A stretch of 12,752 nucleotides of DNA from JAICSD01 sp035637115 (GTDB taxonomy: Bacteria > Acidobacteriota > Vicinamibacteria > Vicinamibacterales > 2-12-FULL-66-21): NCBI GenBank assembly GCA_035637115.1, contig DASPXV010000121.1, positions 1-12,752 on the forward strand, written 5' to 3'. This document shows positions 5,691 to 12,752 of the stretch, piece by piece. The translations under genes were made by a program, and so were the position numbers. The notes beneath the pieces are model-generated. The model made no database searches. It saw only the letters and a program-made list of their open reading frames with translations, and was not told the origin of the DNA. How positions within the stretch are numbered: the first letter of the stretch is position 1; every line of letters starts with the position of its first letter.

Positions 5691-6979
5691 GCGACCGTGA
5701 CGATTTGCCCGCTCTTCATCGCCTCGTTGGCGGCGATCGTCCAGCTCGCCGAGTGCGAGGCTTTCTCGGGGCCGCAGTTGAGCGGGGTGTCGGCGCGGAT
5801 GGCTGACGCGAACGCGTTGATCTCGTAGGTGCTCGGAGAAACCGCCTGTGCTCCGGCGGTCGACGCCTGGGTCCGCTGCGTCGCGTTGCCGCCGGCCTGC
5901 TGCGGCTTCGTCTCCGATGTTTCGAGCGCCGCGCCCGCACCTTTTGGCGCCACTTCGACTCCGGTCGGGCGCGCGGCCGCGTTCCCCTCGTCGAACAGCA
6001 TCGCGTCGTTCTCGTTGCGGATGATCAGCGTTCCTTTCGTGCCGAAGAACGCCTCGTAGCGCTCGTCGAAGGCGTTCGATTCGATGGACGAGAACGTGCC
6101 GGTGATGCCGCCTGGATACTGGAACGTCGCGAAGACGTGATCGGGAACTTCGCGGCCGTCCTTGTAGCGATACACGCCGCCCATCGCCTGCACGCGTTCC
6201 GGCTTCGCGCCGAGGAACCAGTTAGCCGCGTTCACCTGGTGGCTGCCGAGCTCGGCGAACAGCCCCTCCGAGTAACGCCAGTAGAGACGCCAGTTCGCGA
6301 GATGATCCCACGTGGGATAGCCCCACTTCGACGCGTCGAAGTCCTTCGACGGCGGCGTCTGGTTGCGGCGCCAGTTGCCGTTGCGCATCCACGCGAGACG
6401 GATGTGATACACCTCGCCGAGCGCGCCCGACTTCATCACGCCGTGATACGCGGACTGATAGATCGGGTTGTAGTTGCGCTGGTAACCGATTTCCAGGAGC
6501 TTGTTGTTCTTCCTCGCCGCGTCCATCATCGCGTGGTAGCCGTCGCGCGTCTTCGCCATCATCTTCTCGCACAGCACGTGCTTGCCGGCGTTCAGGCAGT
6601 CGGTGACGATCTGCGCGTGCATCCAGAGCGGCGGGGCGGTGATGATCGCCTCGATGTCCTCGTTCTGGAGCATGTCCTTGTACTCCACGTAGTGCTTCGC
6701 GGCCGGCTGCCCGGCCTTCTTCAGGATCTCGTCGGCCGCGGCGAGTGAATCGGGCCGGATGTCGGTCATCGCCCTGACCTCGATGTTGCCGTGATCGGCG
6801 CGGCCGAGGAGCGCGCGTCCCTGTCCGCCGACGCCGATCCAGCCGACACGCAGGCGTCCGCCCCTTACCGGCCCTTTGACCATCGACGCGGCGCCGAGCG
6901 CCGCGACAGCGGGCACCCCCGCAATCGTCCTGAGAAAGTTCCGCCGCCCGGCGGCCATCTGTTCGGGAGTGAGGTTCAT
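5687..6979 (-). CDS. Tat-exported Gfo/Idh/MocA-family oxidoreductase
   Basis: This 430-residue NAD(P)-dependent oxidoreductase probably acts on a sugar or sugar derivative. A twin-arginine signal is clear: GRRNFLRTIAG (11-21) followed by a hydrophobic stretch rich in Ala and Val, so the enzyme is expected in the periplasm, exported folded with its cofactor. The Rossmann fold begins at RVGWIGVGGQG (44-54). The family's EK pair is at CEKMMA (137-142), and ELGSHQVN (243-250) holds the likely catalytic His247. Residues about 341-382 are a low-complexity stretch of Ala, Gly, Thr and Gln between two conserved blocks. The ATG overlaps the upstream ApbE stop as ATGA and has GGAG eight bases before it. 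The next gene overlaps its own stop. Members of this family are common in acidobacterial sugar clusters, but the substrate cannot be assigned. Confidence 0.88.
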   Translation of the reverse strand: MNLTPEQMAAGRRNFLRTIAGVPAVAALGAASMVKGPVRGGRLRVGWIGVGGQGRALLGRADHGNIEVRAMTDIRPDSLAAADEILKKAGQPAAKHYVEYKDMLQNEDIEAIITAPPLWMHAQIVTDCLNAGKHVLCEKMMAKTRDGYHAMMDAARKNNKLLEIGYQRNYNPIYQSAYHGVMKSGALGEVYHIRLAWMRNGNWRRNQTPPSKDFDASKWGYPTWDHLANWRLYWRYSEGLFAELGSHQVNAANWFLGAKPERVQAMGGVYRYKDGREVPDHVFATFQYPGGITGTFSSIESNAFDERYEAFFGTKGTLIIRNENDAMLFDEGNAAARPTGVEVAPKGAGAALETSETKPQQAGGNATQRTQASTAGAQAVSPSTYEINAFASAIRADTPLNCGPEKASHSASWTIAANEAMKSGQIVTVA

Positions 6980-7977
6980 GTCAGCATCTCCAGCGTCGCG
7001 CCGCCGCAGCGGCCGAATACTTCCGTTGGTTCACCAGGTTCATCGAGCACCAGCACGACAAGCGCGCCGTCGTGCGCCGCGCAGTATCGCCGCGCGAGCT
7101 CGGGCCCGCCGATCAGGAACGCGGTCGACAGCGCGTCCGCGGTCGCCGCATCGCGCGTGACCACGCTCGCGCCGAGCACGCCCTCCGCGGGATCACCCGA
7201 ACGCGGATCGATGACGTGGCCGTAGCGGCGCCCATTGACTTCCACGAACTGCTCGCCCGCGCCGCTTGTACCGACCGCGGCATTCTTCAGCCACAGCCGT
7301 CCGACGCGGCGGCTCGCACGGCGAGGACGCAGATCGACCGGCCATCCTCGCCCGCGACCGCCCAGCGCGAGCACGCTGCTGTCCCCGGCCGAAAGCAGCG
7401 CGCGCGTCGCGCCGCGCGAGCGGAGCAGCACCCCCATGCGATCGAGCGCGTAGCCCTTTCCAATCGCTCCGAAATTGAGCTCGACGCCCTGGCGGCCGAA
7501 ACTGATCGCCTGCGTCTGACGATTCAGCGCGACATGCGCCATGCCGACGACCGCGCGTGCCGCGGCGATTTCGTCGCGGCGGGGCAGTCGTCCCTCTCGC
7601 TGCAGGAATCCCCAGCAGCGGCTGAGAGGCGTCGAGGTCACATCGAACGCGCCTTCGCTGGCCGCATGCAATTCCGCGCACCGCGCGAGCAGATCGAACA
7701 GCGACGCGTTTACCGGCACTTTTTCGGACGCGGCGCGACGGTTCAGGTCCGCCACGGCGCTCGTCTGCCGGAAAACCGTCAGGAGCGACTCGATCTCGTC
7801 GGCCTCGTCGAGCGCCTCGCGTGCCGCCGCCATATCCCTTGCATCGTCCGACGTCAGCATCACCTCGAAGCGGCACGCCATCGCGACGCGGTGCACGCGC
7901 ACCCAGTGACCTGCGTCGCTGCGGCGGTCGCCGAAGTCGAACGACAGAAAGTTGCGGCGCGTGAGCGTCCCAGCCAT
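6976..7977 (-). CDS. apbE: FAD:protein FMN transferase, ApbE family
   Basis: ApbE enzymes use FAD and magnesium to attach FMN covalently to a Thr or Ser of exported redox proteins. The 333-residue product has the family motifs in order: FDVTSTPL (111-118), LNFGAIGKGYALDRM (167-181), SAGDSS (196-201), HVIDPRSG (254-261) and TADALSTAFLIGG (279-291). Asp281 and Thr285 are the likely metal ligands. The N-terminus reads TRRNFLSFDFG (6-16), which looks like a twin-arginine motif, but no hydrophobic segment or lipobox Cys follows, so export is doubtful. No FMN-binding-domain target protein is in the window. The gene overlaps the GH28 remnant's stop by one base (TGATG) and the next gene by four (ATGA). 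Its place between sugar genes and two oxidoreductases suggests it serves a flavin-dependent step of the same pathway, which is an inference. Confidence 0.88.
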   Translation of the reverse strand: MAGTLTRRNFLSFDFGDRRSDAGHWVRVHRVAMACRFEVMLTSDDARDMAAAREALDEADEIESLLTVFRQTSAVADLNRRAASEKVPVNASLFDLLARCAELHAASEGAFDVTSTPLSRCWGFLQREGRLPRRDEIAAARAVVGMAHVALNRQTQAISFGRQGVELNFGAIGKGYALDRMGVLLRSRGATRALLSAGDSSVLALGGRGRGWPVDLRPRRASRRVGRLWLKNAAVGTSGAGEQFVEVNGRRYGHVIDPRSGDPAEGVLGASVVTRDAATADALSTAFLIGGPELARRYCAAHDGALVVLVLDEPGEPTEVFGRCGGATLEMLT

Positions 7978-8579
7978 CAGAAGGCGGCTTTCACTACCTT
8001 TGCGAGGTGGACGGCGGGCAGCAGCGCACGCGTCGCCGTCCCGGATTTCTGCGCGCGGACGTGATCCATGTCCACGCGAACGACGTCGTTGAACGTAATG
8101 GCGGGCCTCGCTTCCGGTTGCTCGAAGGTGAAGTCGGCGTCGCGCACGTCCAAGCCGATGACGTGCCGCGCGAATAGAGCATACGACGGCATGCGCCCGA
8201 ACATGTCCGGTTCCGGGTAGTCTTTTTCCTTTTCCTCCGGCTGCAGCGCGGAATCCGCCTTTGTGCCGCCGCCGAGGTAGTGCACACGAATATTGCTCAG
8301 GCGAACGTCTTCGATCGGAAACGCCGGAATCCCGCTAATGAGAATCCCGTGCGCGCCGCTGACTCCCGACGCGACGACGTTGCTGATCGAGATGCGGCGG
8401 ACGATGCCGGGCGGCGGCTCGCCGGGGGTCCTCGCGCGATTGCCGCGCCTGATGAAAATGGGCGCGTTCGAGATGTCACGCATCGTGATGTTGTCGATCG
8501 TCACGTCTTCGATCGGGCCGCCGTCCACGCTCTCGATCGCCAGGCCGCGGCGAACGGCAGTCACGTGGTTCTTACGCAT
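7977..8579 (-). CDS. C-terminal remnant of a GH28-like (polygalacturonase family) beta-helix protein
   Basis: The 200-residue product matches only the tail of GH28-like right-handed beta-helix proteins, which usually have about 430-500 residues. Recognisable helix turns are RGLAIESVDGGPIEDVTIDN (11-30), IVRRISISNVVASG (59-72) and PIEDVRLSNIRVHYLGGG (88-105), followed by the family-like EKEKDYPEPDMFGRMPSY (116-133). The GH28 catalytic motifs (NTD, DD, GHG, RIK) belong to the missing N-terminal part, and no signal peptide remains. The ATG at 8579 lies inside the last codons of the dehydratase gene (8-base overlap). The same frame hits a stop 21 bases upstream, so no longer version exists here. 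An AAGGAG (8598-8593) lies 13 bases before the ATG, farther than usual. The frame has no further break. It probably arose by deletion and has no glycosidase activity. It may still be translated, or it may be a recent pseudogene. Confidence 0.7.
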   Translation of the reverse strand: MRKNHVTAVRRGLAIESVDGGPIEDVTIDNITMRDISNAPIFIRRGNRARTPGEPPPGIVRRISISNVVASGVSGAHGILISGIPAFPIEDVRLSNIRVHYLGGGTKADSALQPEEKEKDYPEPDMFGRMPSYALFARHVIGLDVRDADFTFEQPEARPAITFNDVVRVDMDHVRAQKSGTATRALLPAVHLAKVVKAAF

Positions 8580-9888
8580 GTCGAATCGTGTGCTCCTTCA
8601 GCTCGGACCAGATGCGTCCGACCGGATATCGGTAGGCGTCCCGCGTTTCCGGTTTGATCTCGCTGCTGTAACCGGGTGCCGTCGGCGCCAGGTAACGTCC
8701 GCGGCGCATGACGACGGGATGTTCGAAATGCTCGTGCAGGTGGTCGACGAACTCCGTGACTCGGTCGTCCATGCGTCCTGATACCGAGATGTAGTCCCAC
8801 ATCGACAGGTGCTGCACCAGCTCGCAGAGACCCACGCCGCCCGCGTGAGGGCACAGGGGAATGCCGAACTTCGCGGCCATCAGGATGACGGCAAGGTTTT
8901 CGTTCACGCCGCCGAGGCGGCAGCTGTCAATCTGGCAGAAGCTGATGGCGTTCGCCTGCAGCAGCTGTTTGAACAGCACGCGGTTGGCGCAATGCTCGCC
9001 CGTCGCCACGCCGACGGGCGCGACTGCTCGCGCGATCGTGGCGTGCCCCAGCACGTCGTCGGGACTCGTCGGCTCTTCGATCCACCACAGATCGAACGGC
9101 GCGAGCGCGCGGACGTTGCGGATCGCCTCGTCAATGTTCCATCGCTGATTCGCGTCGATCATGAGCTTCCGATCGGGCCCGATTTCCTTCCGTACCAGTC
9201 CCACGCGTCGTGCGTCGTCCGCGGGATCGCCGCCGACCTTTACTTTGAAATGCGTAAAGCCGTCCGCGAGCGCTTCGCGGCACAGCCGCTGCACCTTCTC
9301 GTCGGAGTAACCCATCCAGCCAGCGGACGTCGTGTAGGCGGGATAGCCATCGCGCAGCAGGATCGCCTCGCGCTCTGCGTGTGAGTCCTGCTGGCGCTCG
9401 AGGAGGGCGACGGCCTCCTCTTCGGTGAGGGCGTCGGTGATGTACTGGAAGTCGATGCAGCGTGCGATCTCGCGCGGGCTCATGCCGGCCAGCAGCTTCC
9501 ACAGCGGCTTGCCTTTGCGCCTCGCCTGCAGGTCCCACGCGGCGTTGACGATCGCCGCCATCGAGATGTGGATAACGCCTTTCTCGGGGCCCAGCCATCG
9601 CAGCTGCGAGTCTTCGGCAAGCGATCGCCAGAATGCGGCCGGTTCGTCGAAGATCTCGTCCACGTCACGTCCGGCGACGAGCGGCTCGAAGGCACGGATG
9701 GCCGCGGCGCACACCTCGTTGCCGCGCCCAATCGTGAACGTGAATCCATGTCCTTCTAGATCGCCGTCGGTATGCAGGATCACGTACGCGGCGGAGTAGT
9801 CGGGATCCTTGTGGACGCAGTCCGTGCCATCGCACGTAAGCGATGTCGGGAAGCGCAAATCGGCAATTTCCAGGTGTGTAATCTTCAT
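8572..9888 (-). CDS. L-fuconate dehydratase, enolase superfamily
   Basis: This 438-residue enzyme should remove water from L-fuconate to give 2-keto-3-deoxy-L-fuconate in the oxidative L-fucose pathway of the cytoplasm. All residues of the mandelate-racemase-type active site are visible: the KxK pair Lys215 and Lys217, metal ligands Asp245, Glu271 and Glu298, and the general base His348. Each is three positions earlier than the residues I recall for the Xanthomonas campestris fuconate dehydratase, and length and flanking motifs also agree (RFPTS near residue 12, DPDYSAAYV near 28, GEHCANR at 297-303). The start MKITHLEI was chosen over a much longer open frame because upstream sequence belongs to the permease in another frame. 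GAGGA (9900-9896) lies seven bases before the ATG, and the junction reads TAATG. Activity on a closely related sugar acid is possible. Confidence 0.85.
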   Translation of the reverse strand: MKITHLEIADLRFPTSLTCDGTDCVHKDPDYSAAYVILHTDGDLEGHGFTFTIGRGNEVCAAAIRAFEPLVAGRDVDEIFDEPAAFWRSLAEDSQLRWLGPEKGVIHISMAAIVNAAWDLQARRKGKPLWKLLAGMSPREIARCIDFQYITDALTEEEAVALLERQQDSHAEREAILLRDGYPAYTTSAGWMGYSDEKVQRLCREALADGFTHFKVKVGGDPADDARRVGLVRKEIGPDRKLMIDANQRWNIDEAIRNVRALAPFDLWWIEEPTSPDDVLGHATIARAVAPVGVATGEHCANRVLFKQLLQANAISFCQIDSCRLGGVNENLAVILMAAKFGIPLCPHAGGVGLCELVQHLSMWDYISVSGRMDDRVTEFVDHLHEHFEHPVVMRRGRYLAPTAPGYSSEIKPETRDAYRYPVGRIWSELKEHTIRHA

Positions 9889-10829
9889 TATGACGTCCTC
9901 ACAGAACGCACGCGGTCCAGCGCGACGGCAATGACGATGATTGCGCCGGTCACGATCTGCTGGACCCAGTTCGGCAATCCCTTCTGCGAGCACCCGATCT
10001 GGATGACGGTCATGATCGCGGCGCCAATGATCGTTCCGAGAGCCGTGCCGCGTCCGCCCGTGAGGCTCCCGCCGCCGATGATGACCGCGGCAATGACGTC
10101 GAGCTCGAGCCCGATCGCGACTGTTGGATCGCCGACCGACAGTTTCGAGAACTGCAGGAGGCCGGCCATGCCCGCGAGCGCACCGGAAATCCCGTAGACC
10201 ATGATCTTCGTGCGCGAAATAGCGACGCCGCACAGCCGCGCCATCCGTTCGTTCGAGCCGATCGCGAGCACGTGACGGCCAAAACGCGTGTAGCGCAGGA
10301 TCCCGGCGACGAGGAGCGCGAGCACGATCACCAGCCAGATGCCGCCGGGCAGCAGCGTGCCGGGCCGGGTGCGCAGCAGGTCGTTCAACCAGGTGTATTG
10401 CGCCTCGATGCGGCGCTCCTCGGCCAGTCCTTTCGCCGCCCCGCGCACGATGAGCATCGTGCCGAGCGTGACGATGAAGGGGACGACGCGAAGCTGGGTG
10501 ATGACGACGCCGTTGAGGACACCGCACGCCGTGGCGGCGGCGACGCCGGCGAGCGCGGCCGGCACCGGAGGGTATCCCGCGCGCAACGCGAGCGCGATGA
10601 CGACAGTACCGAGTGAAATGATCGAGCCCACGGACAGGTCGATGCCGCCAGTGGCAATGACGACGGTCATGCCGAGCGCCGCCATGCAGACGATCGCCGC
10701 CTGGCGGGCCATCAGCTCGACGTTGCCTGGGGAGAAGAACTGGCTGCCGACGAGCGCGCCGAAAATGATGGCCACGAGCAGCAGGCCAATGAAGGTGCCG
10801 GTCCGGTCGAGGAGCGAACGTGCGGTCAT
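9888..10829 (-). CDS. Sugar ABC transporter permease, RbsC family
   Basis: This 313-residue inner-membrane protein is the channel of a ribose-type sugar importer and should work as a homodimer, as no second permease gene is present. It consists of about eight to ten hydrophobic segments. Family landmarks are GGIDLSVGSI (residues about 61-70), the cytoplasmic loop AIGSNERMARLCGV that couples to the ATPase, and the late block ELDVIAAVIIGGGSLTGGRGT. The start MTARSLL was chosen because its ATG overlaps the ATPase stop as ATGA, whereas longer versions of the frame run through the ATPase gene. No strong ribosome-binding site precedes it, consistent with coupling to the ATPase. Substrate specificity lies with the binding protein; the adjacent fuconate dehydratase gene points to L-fucose or L-fuconate. 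Confidence 0.88.
   Translation of the reverse strand: MTARSLLDRTGTFIGLLLVAIIFGALVGSQFFSPGNVELMARQAAIVCMAALGMTVVIATGGIDLSVGSIISLGTVVIALALRAGYPPVPAALAGVAAATACGVLNGVVITQLRVVPFIVTLGTMLIVRGAAKGLAEERRIEAQYTWLNDLLRTRPGTLLPGGIWLVIVLALLVAGILRYTRFGRHVLAIGSNERMARLCGVAISRTKIMVYGISGALAGMAGLLQFSKLSVGDPTVAIGLELDVIAAVIIGGGSLTGGRGTALGTIIGAAIMTVIQIGCSQKGLPNWVQQIVTGAIIVIAVALDRVRSVRTS
9896..9900 (-). promoter_or_regulatory. Ribosome-binding site of the fuconate dehydratase gene
   Basis: GAGGA on the minus strand, inside the last codons of the permease gene and seven bases before the ATG, fixes the start at 9888. It is one of the few clear Shine-Dalgarno sites in the operon. Confidence 0.6.
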
Positions 10830-12319
10830 GCGGACGGTGCGGCGCCTGTCGCCTGCATCATGAGATCGTGCTCGGTCAGCCCGGCGACGCTGCGGGGCGT
10901 TCCGAGCACGCCGCGGCGCATGACCGCGACGCGATCGCACATGCCGAGCAGCTCCGGCAGGTAGCTGCTGACCATCAACACCGCTTTGGGCGGCCGTGCG
11001 CCCGAGTCGGCGACGAGCTCGTCGATCAACCTGTAGATCTGCGCCTTGCTGCCGACATCGATCCCGCGTGTGGGTTCGTCGAGAATCAGCACGTCCACGT
11101 CGTGGTGCAGCAGGCGCGCAATGGCGATCTTCTGCTGGTTGCCGCCGGACAGTTCTCCCGCCGCCTGCGCGGGGCCGGCGCAGCGGATCTCCATGCGGCC
11201 GATCCATTCCGTGGATGCCTGGCGCTGCCGCGCCGGCAGGACGAGCACGCCCGGACCGAAGGGATCGAGGCGCGTCATCGTGAGGTTGTCCGCGACGCTG
11301 AGGCCGAGCGCGAGCCCCTCGCTCTTGCGATCCTCGCTGAGCAGCCCCATGCCCGCGCGCCATGGATGCGGTGGGGCGCCGGCGCCGCTGTACGCGCCAA
11401 CGCGGACGCGTCCGCTCTTCACGGATTCGAGCCCGAAGATGCTGCGCAGCAGTCGCGTGCGTCCCGCGCCCATGAGGCCCGCGATGCCGAGGATCTCGCC
11501 GCGGTGCAGCGAGAACGACGCGGAGCCGCGGCCGAGTGATTCCACCTCGAGGATCGCCGCTCCCTGCTTCCGCGGTGTGCGCGGAAACAACCGGTCCGGA
11601 GCGGTGCCGACCATCAGCGCGACGATTGCTTCGTTCGCGGTTTCCGCCGTGACGCCTCCGCCGGCGTTCCGGCCGTCACGCAAGACGACGAAGCGATCGG
11701 AGATCGTTTTGATTTCCTCGATGAAGTGCGAGATGTAGACGATCGCGTGCCCGCGTGCCTTGAGACGGCGCAGCAGCTCGAAGAGCCGTCGCACGTCGTC
11801 GATACCCAGGCTGCTCGTCGGTTCGTCGAGGACGATGACGTTGCAGCCCAGCGCGATCGCGCGCGCGATCTCGACGAGCTGTTGCGCGGCAACCGAGAGC
11901 GACGCGACCGGCGCATCAGGATCGATGTCGGTGTGGCCGAGCTCCGCCAGCGCGCCGCGCGCGATCGTGCGCATGCGCGCGTAGTCGACCAGCCCGAATC
12001 GCGTCGGCTCGGCGCCGAGGAGGATGTTCTCCATCACCGAGAGGTGAGGGGCGAGCGACAGTTCCTGGTAAATCATGGCGACGCCCGCCCGCCTCGCTTC
12101 GATCGGGCTGCGCGGCGCGTACGGGCGCCCTCCAATCGACATCGTCCCGGCATCAGGGCGCAGCGCGCCGGCAAGAATGGCCATCAGCGTGCTCTTGCCG
12201 GCGCCGTTCTGCCCGACGAGGCCGCAGATTTCACCCGGGGCGACCGCGAGGTCCACGCCGTCCAGCGCGACGGTGGCACCGAACGCCTTGCGGATGCCCC
12301 GCATCTCGAAGACGCTCAT
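10826..12319 (-). CDS. Sugar ABC transporter ATP-binding protein with two ATPase domains, RbsA family
   Basis: This 497-residue protein powers the importer from the cytoplasmic face. The first nucleotide-binding domain has Walker A GQNGAGKST (36-44), a relaxed signature LSVAAQQ (141-147) and Walker B VIVLDEPTSSLG (161-172). The second has a degenerate Walker A, GLMGAGRTRL (281-290), an intact signature LSGGNQQK (390-397) and Walker B LILDEPTRGID (411-421). A degraded second Walker A is normal for the ribose/xylose/galactose ATPase family, as is a length near 500. The start MSVFEMRG overlaps the binding-protein stop as ATGA. The longer frame to 12574 reads through the binding-protein gene and was not used. 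The next gene, the permease, overlaps its stop in the same way. Confidence 0.9.
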   Translation of the reverse strand: MSVFEMRGIRKAFGATVALDGVDLAVAPGEICGLVGQNGAGKSTLMAILAGALRPDAGTMSIGGRPYAPRSPIEARRAGVAMIYQELSLAPHLSVMENILLGAEPTRFGLVDYARMRTIARGALAELGHTDIDPDAPVASLSVAAQQLVEIARAIALGCNVIVLDEPTSSLGIDDVRRLFELLRRLKARGHAIVYISHFIEEIKTISDRFVVLRDGRNAGGGVTAETANEAIVALMVGTAPDRLFPRTPRKQGAAILEVESLGRGSASFSLHRGEILGIAGLMGAGRTRLLRSIFGLESVKSGRVRVGAYSGAGAPPHPWRAGMGLLSEDRKSEGLALGLSVADNLTMTRLDPFGPGVLVLPARQRQASTEWIGRMEIRCAGPAQAAGELSGGNQQKIAIARLLHHDVDVLILDEPTRGIDVGSKAQIYRLIDELVADSGARPPKAVLMVSSYLPELLGMCDRVAVMRRGVLGTPRSVAGLTEHDLMMQATGAAPSA

Positions 12320-12752
12320 TTCTTTGGCAGGTCTGGCTCGAGGAGCCCCTTGATCTCCGGCGTGTCCATGTTGTCTTTCGTCGCGACGTGCACGCCCGTG
12401 TCGATCCATTTCTCGACGCGCTGACCCTTGAGGTGCGCGACCATCGTCTTCACTGCCACGTAGCCCATGTGAACGGGATCCTGGACCACGAGTCCGTCGA
12501 TGCCCCCGTTCCGCAGTCCGGCGACCAGGTTCGGGGACGCATCGAAGCCGACGAACTTCACCTTCCCGGCCCACCCGTTGTCCTGCAGCACGCGAAGCAT
12601 CGCGAACGACCCCGACTCGTTCGGCGTGAAGATGCCGTCGATGCCGAGGGAACCGTCCGGTTTTTTATAGGTGCTGAGCAGCGCCTCCGCTTTTTTGTAC
12701 GCGCCCTCGACGTCCGCGCCGCCGTACTGATTCGAGCTCACGACTTCGATTC
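12316..12752 (-). CDS. Sugar ABC transporter periplasmic binding protein, RbsB-like, C-terminal part only
   Basis: About 144 C-terminal residues are inside the window, and the gene continues past its right edge. The sequence has the second lobe of type-I periplasmic binding proteins: SSNQYGGADVEGAYKKAEAL, IDGIFTPNESGSFAMLRVLQ, KVKFVGFDASPNLVAGLRNG, then IDGLVVQDPVHMGYVAVKTM. The Asp in GFDAS and the VQDP turn are the usual sugar-contact positions in ribose/galactose-type proteins. A GTG at 12741 is an internal Val, not a start: the frame continues upstream as Ile-Glu-Val with typical family residues. The stop overlaps the ATPase start as ATGA. The protein delivers the sugar to the permease. 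Which sugar is bound cannot be told from this half. Confidence 0.87.
   Translation of the reverse strand, partial: IEVVSSNQYGGADVEGAYKKAEALLSTYKKPDGSLGIDGIFTPNESGSFAMLRVLQDNGWAGKVKFVGFDASPNLVAGLRNGGIDGLVVQDPVHMGYVAVKTMVAHLKGQRVEKWIDTGVHVATKDNMDTPEIKGLLEPDLPKK

Noticed and set aside
6137..6748. 203-residue plus-strand open frame
   Set aside because: It is a shadow of the Gfo/Idh/MocA gene with His/Arg/Val-rich nonsense composition.
7072..8064. 330-residue plus-strand open frame
   Set aside because: It is antisense to apbE, which has all its family motifs; the predicted product is Arg/Ala-rich with no domain.
9889..10527. N-terminal extension of the dehydratase frame
   Set aside because: The extension is an Arg/His-rich out-of-frame reading of the permease gene; family homology begins at MKITHLEI with a ribosome-binding site in place.
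10830..11363. N-terminal extension of the permease frame
   Set aside because: It reads the ATPase gene out of frame; the permease begins at MTARS with an ATGA overlap.
12320..12574. N-terminal extension of the ATPase frame
   Set aside because: It reads through the binding-protein gene in another frame; ATPase homology begins at MSVFEMRG.

Overview
This is a high-GC window, probably from an Acidobacteriota (Vicinamibacteria-like) genome. That guess is an inference. It rests on a giant Oar-like TonB receptor with an N-terminal carboxypeptidase-regulatory domain, a Tat-exported Gfo/Idh/MocA enzyme, and a long leftward operon with almost every gene overlapping the next. No rRNA, tRNA or CRISPR array was seen.

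Layout. (1) Positions 1-230, minus strand: the first 12 codons of a gene beginning MKSTTIIAFDQH, which resembles the N-terminus of IS110-family transposases. About 190 bases of strongly folded noncoding DNA precede it. This looks like the left end of an IS110 element and a candidate bridge RNA (seekRNA). (2) Positions 231-317: an AT-rich promoter region with a perfect 24-bp palindrome and a second, imperfect copy centred 22 bp further on. Both look like LacI-family operators, and they flank and fill a good sigma70-type promoter. (3) Positions 318-3809, plus strand: an Oar-like TonB-dependent outer-membrane receptor. (4) Positions 3810-4238: a convergent intergenic spacer rich in inverted repeats, with no convincing gene. 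(5) Positions 12752 down to 4239, minus strand: one continuous operon. In reading order it encodes a sugar ABC importer (periplasmic binding protein, cut by the window edge; double ATPase; permease), L-fuconate dehydratase, a C-terminal remnant of a GH28-like beta-helix protein, an ApbE-type FAD:protein FMN transferase, a Tat-exported Gfo/Idh/MocA oxidoreductase, and an Old Yellow Enzyme-type flavin oxidoreductase. All seven junctions overlap by 1 to 8 bases, so the genes are probably translationally coupled.

How it may work together. The receptor could bring oligosaccharide-derived material across the outer membrane. The RbsABC-type importer would move a monosaccharide or sugar acid into the cytoplasm, where the dehydratase acts on L-fuconate. 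The three redox genes at the operon's end suggest further oxidation or reduction, with ApbE able to attach FMN covalently to an exported partner that is not in this window. The GH28 piece lacks the catalytic half of the fold and looks like the scar of a deletion that joined it to the end of the dehydratase gene.

Most interesting points: the IS110-like end with its nested hairpin that hides the transposase ribosome-binding site, the GH28 truncation junction, and the paired operators in front of the receptor.
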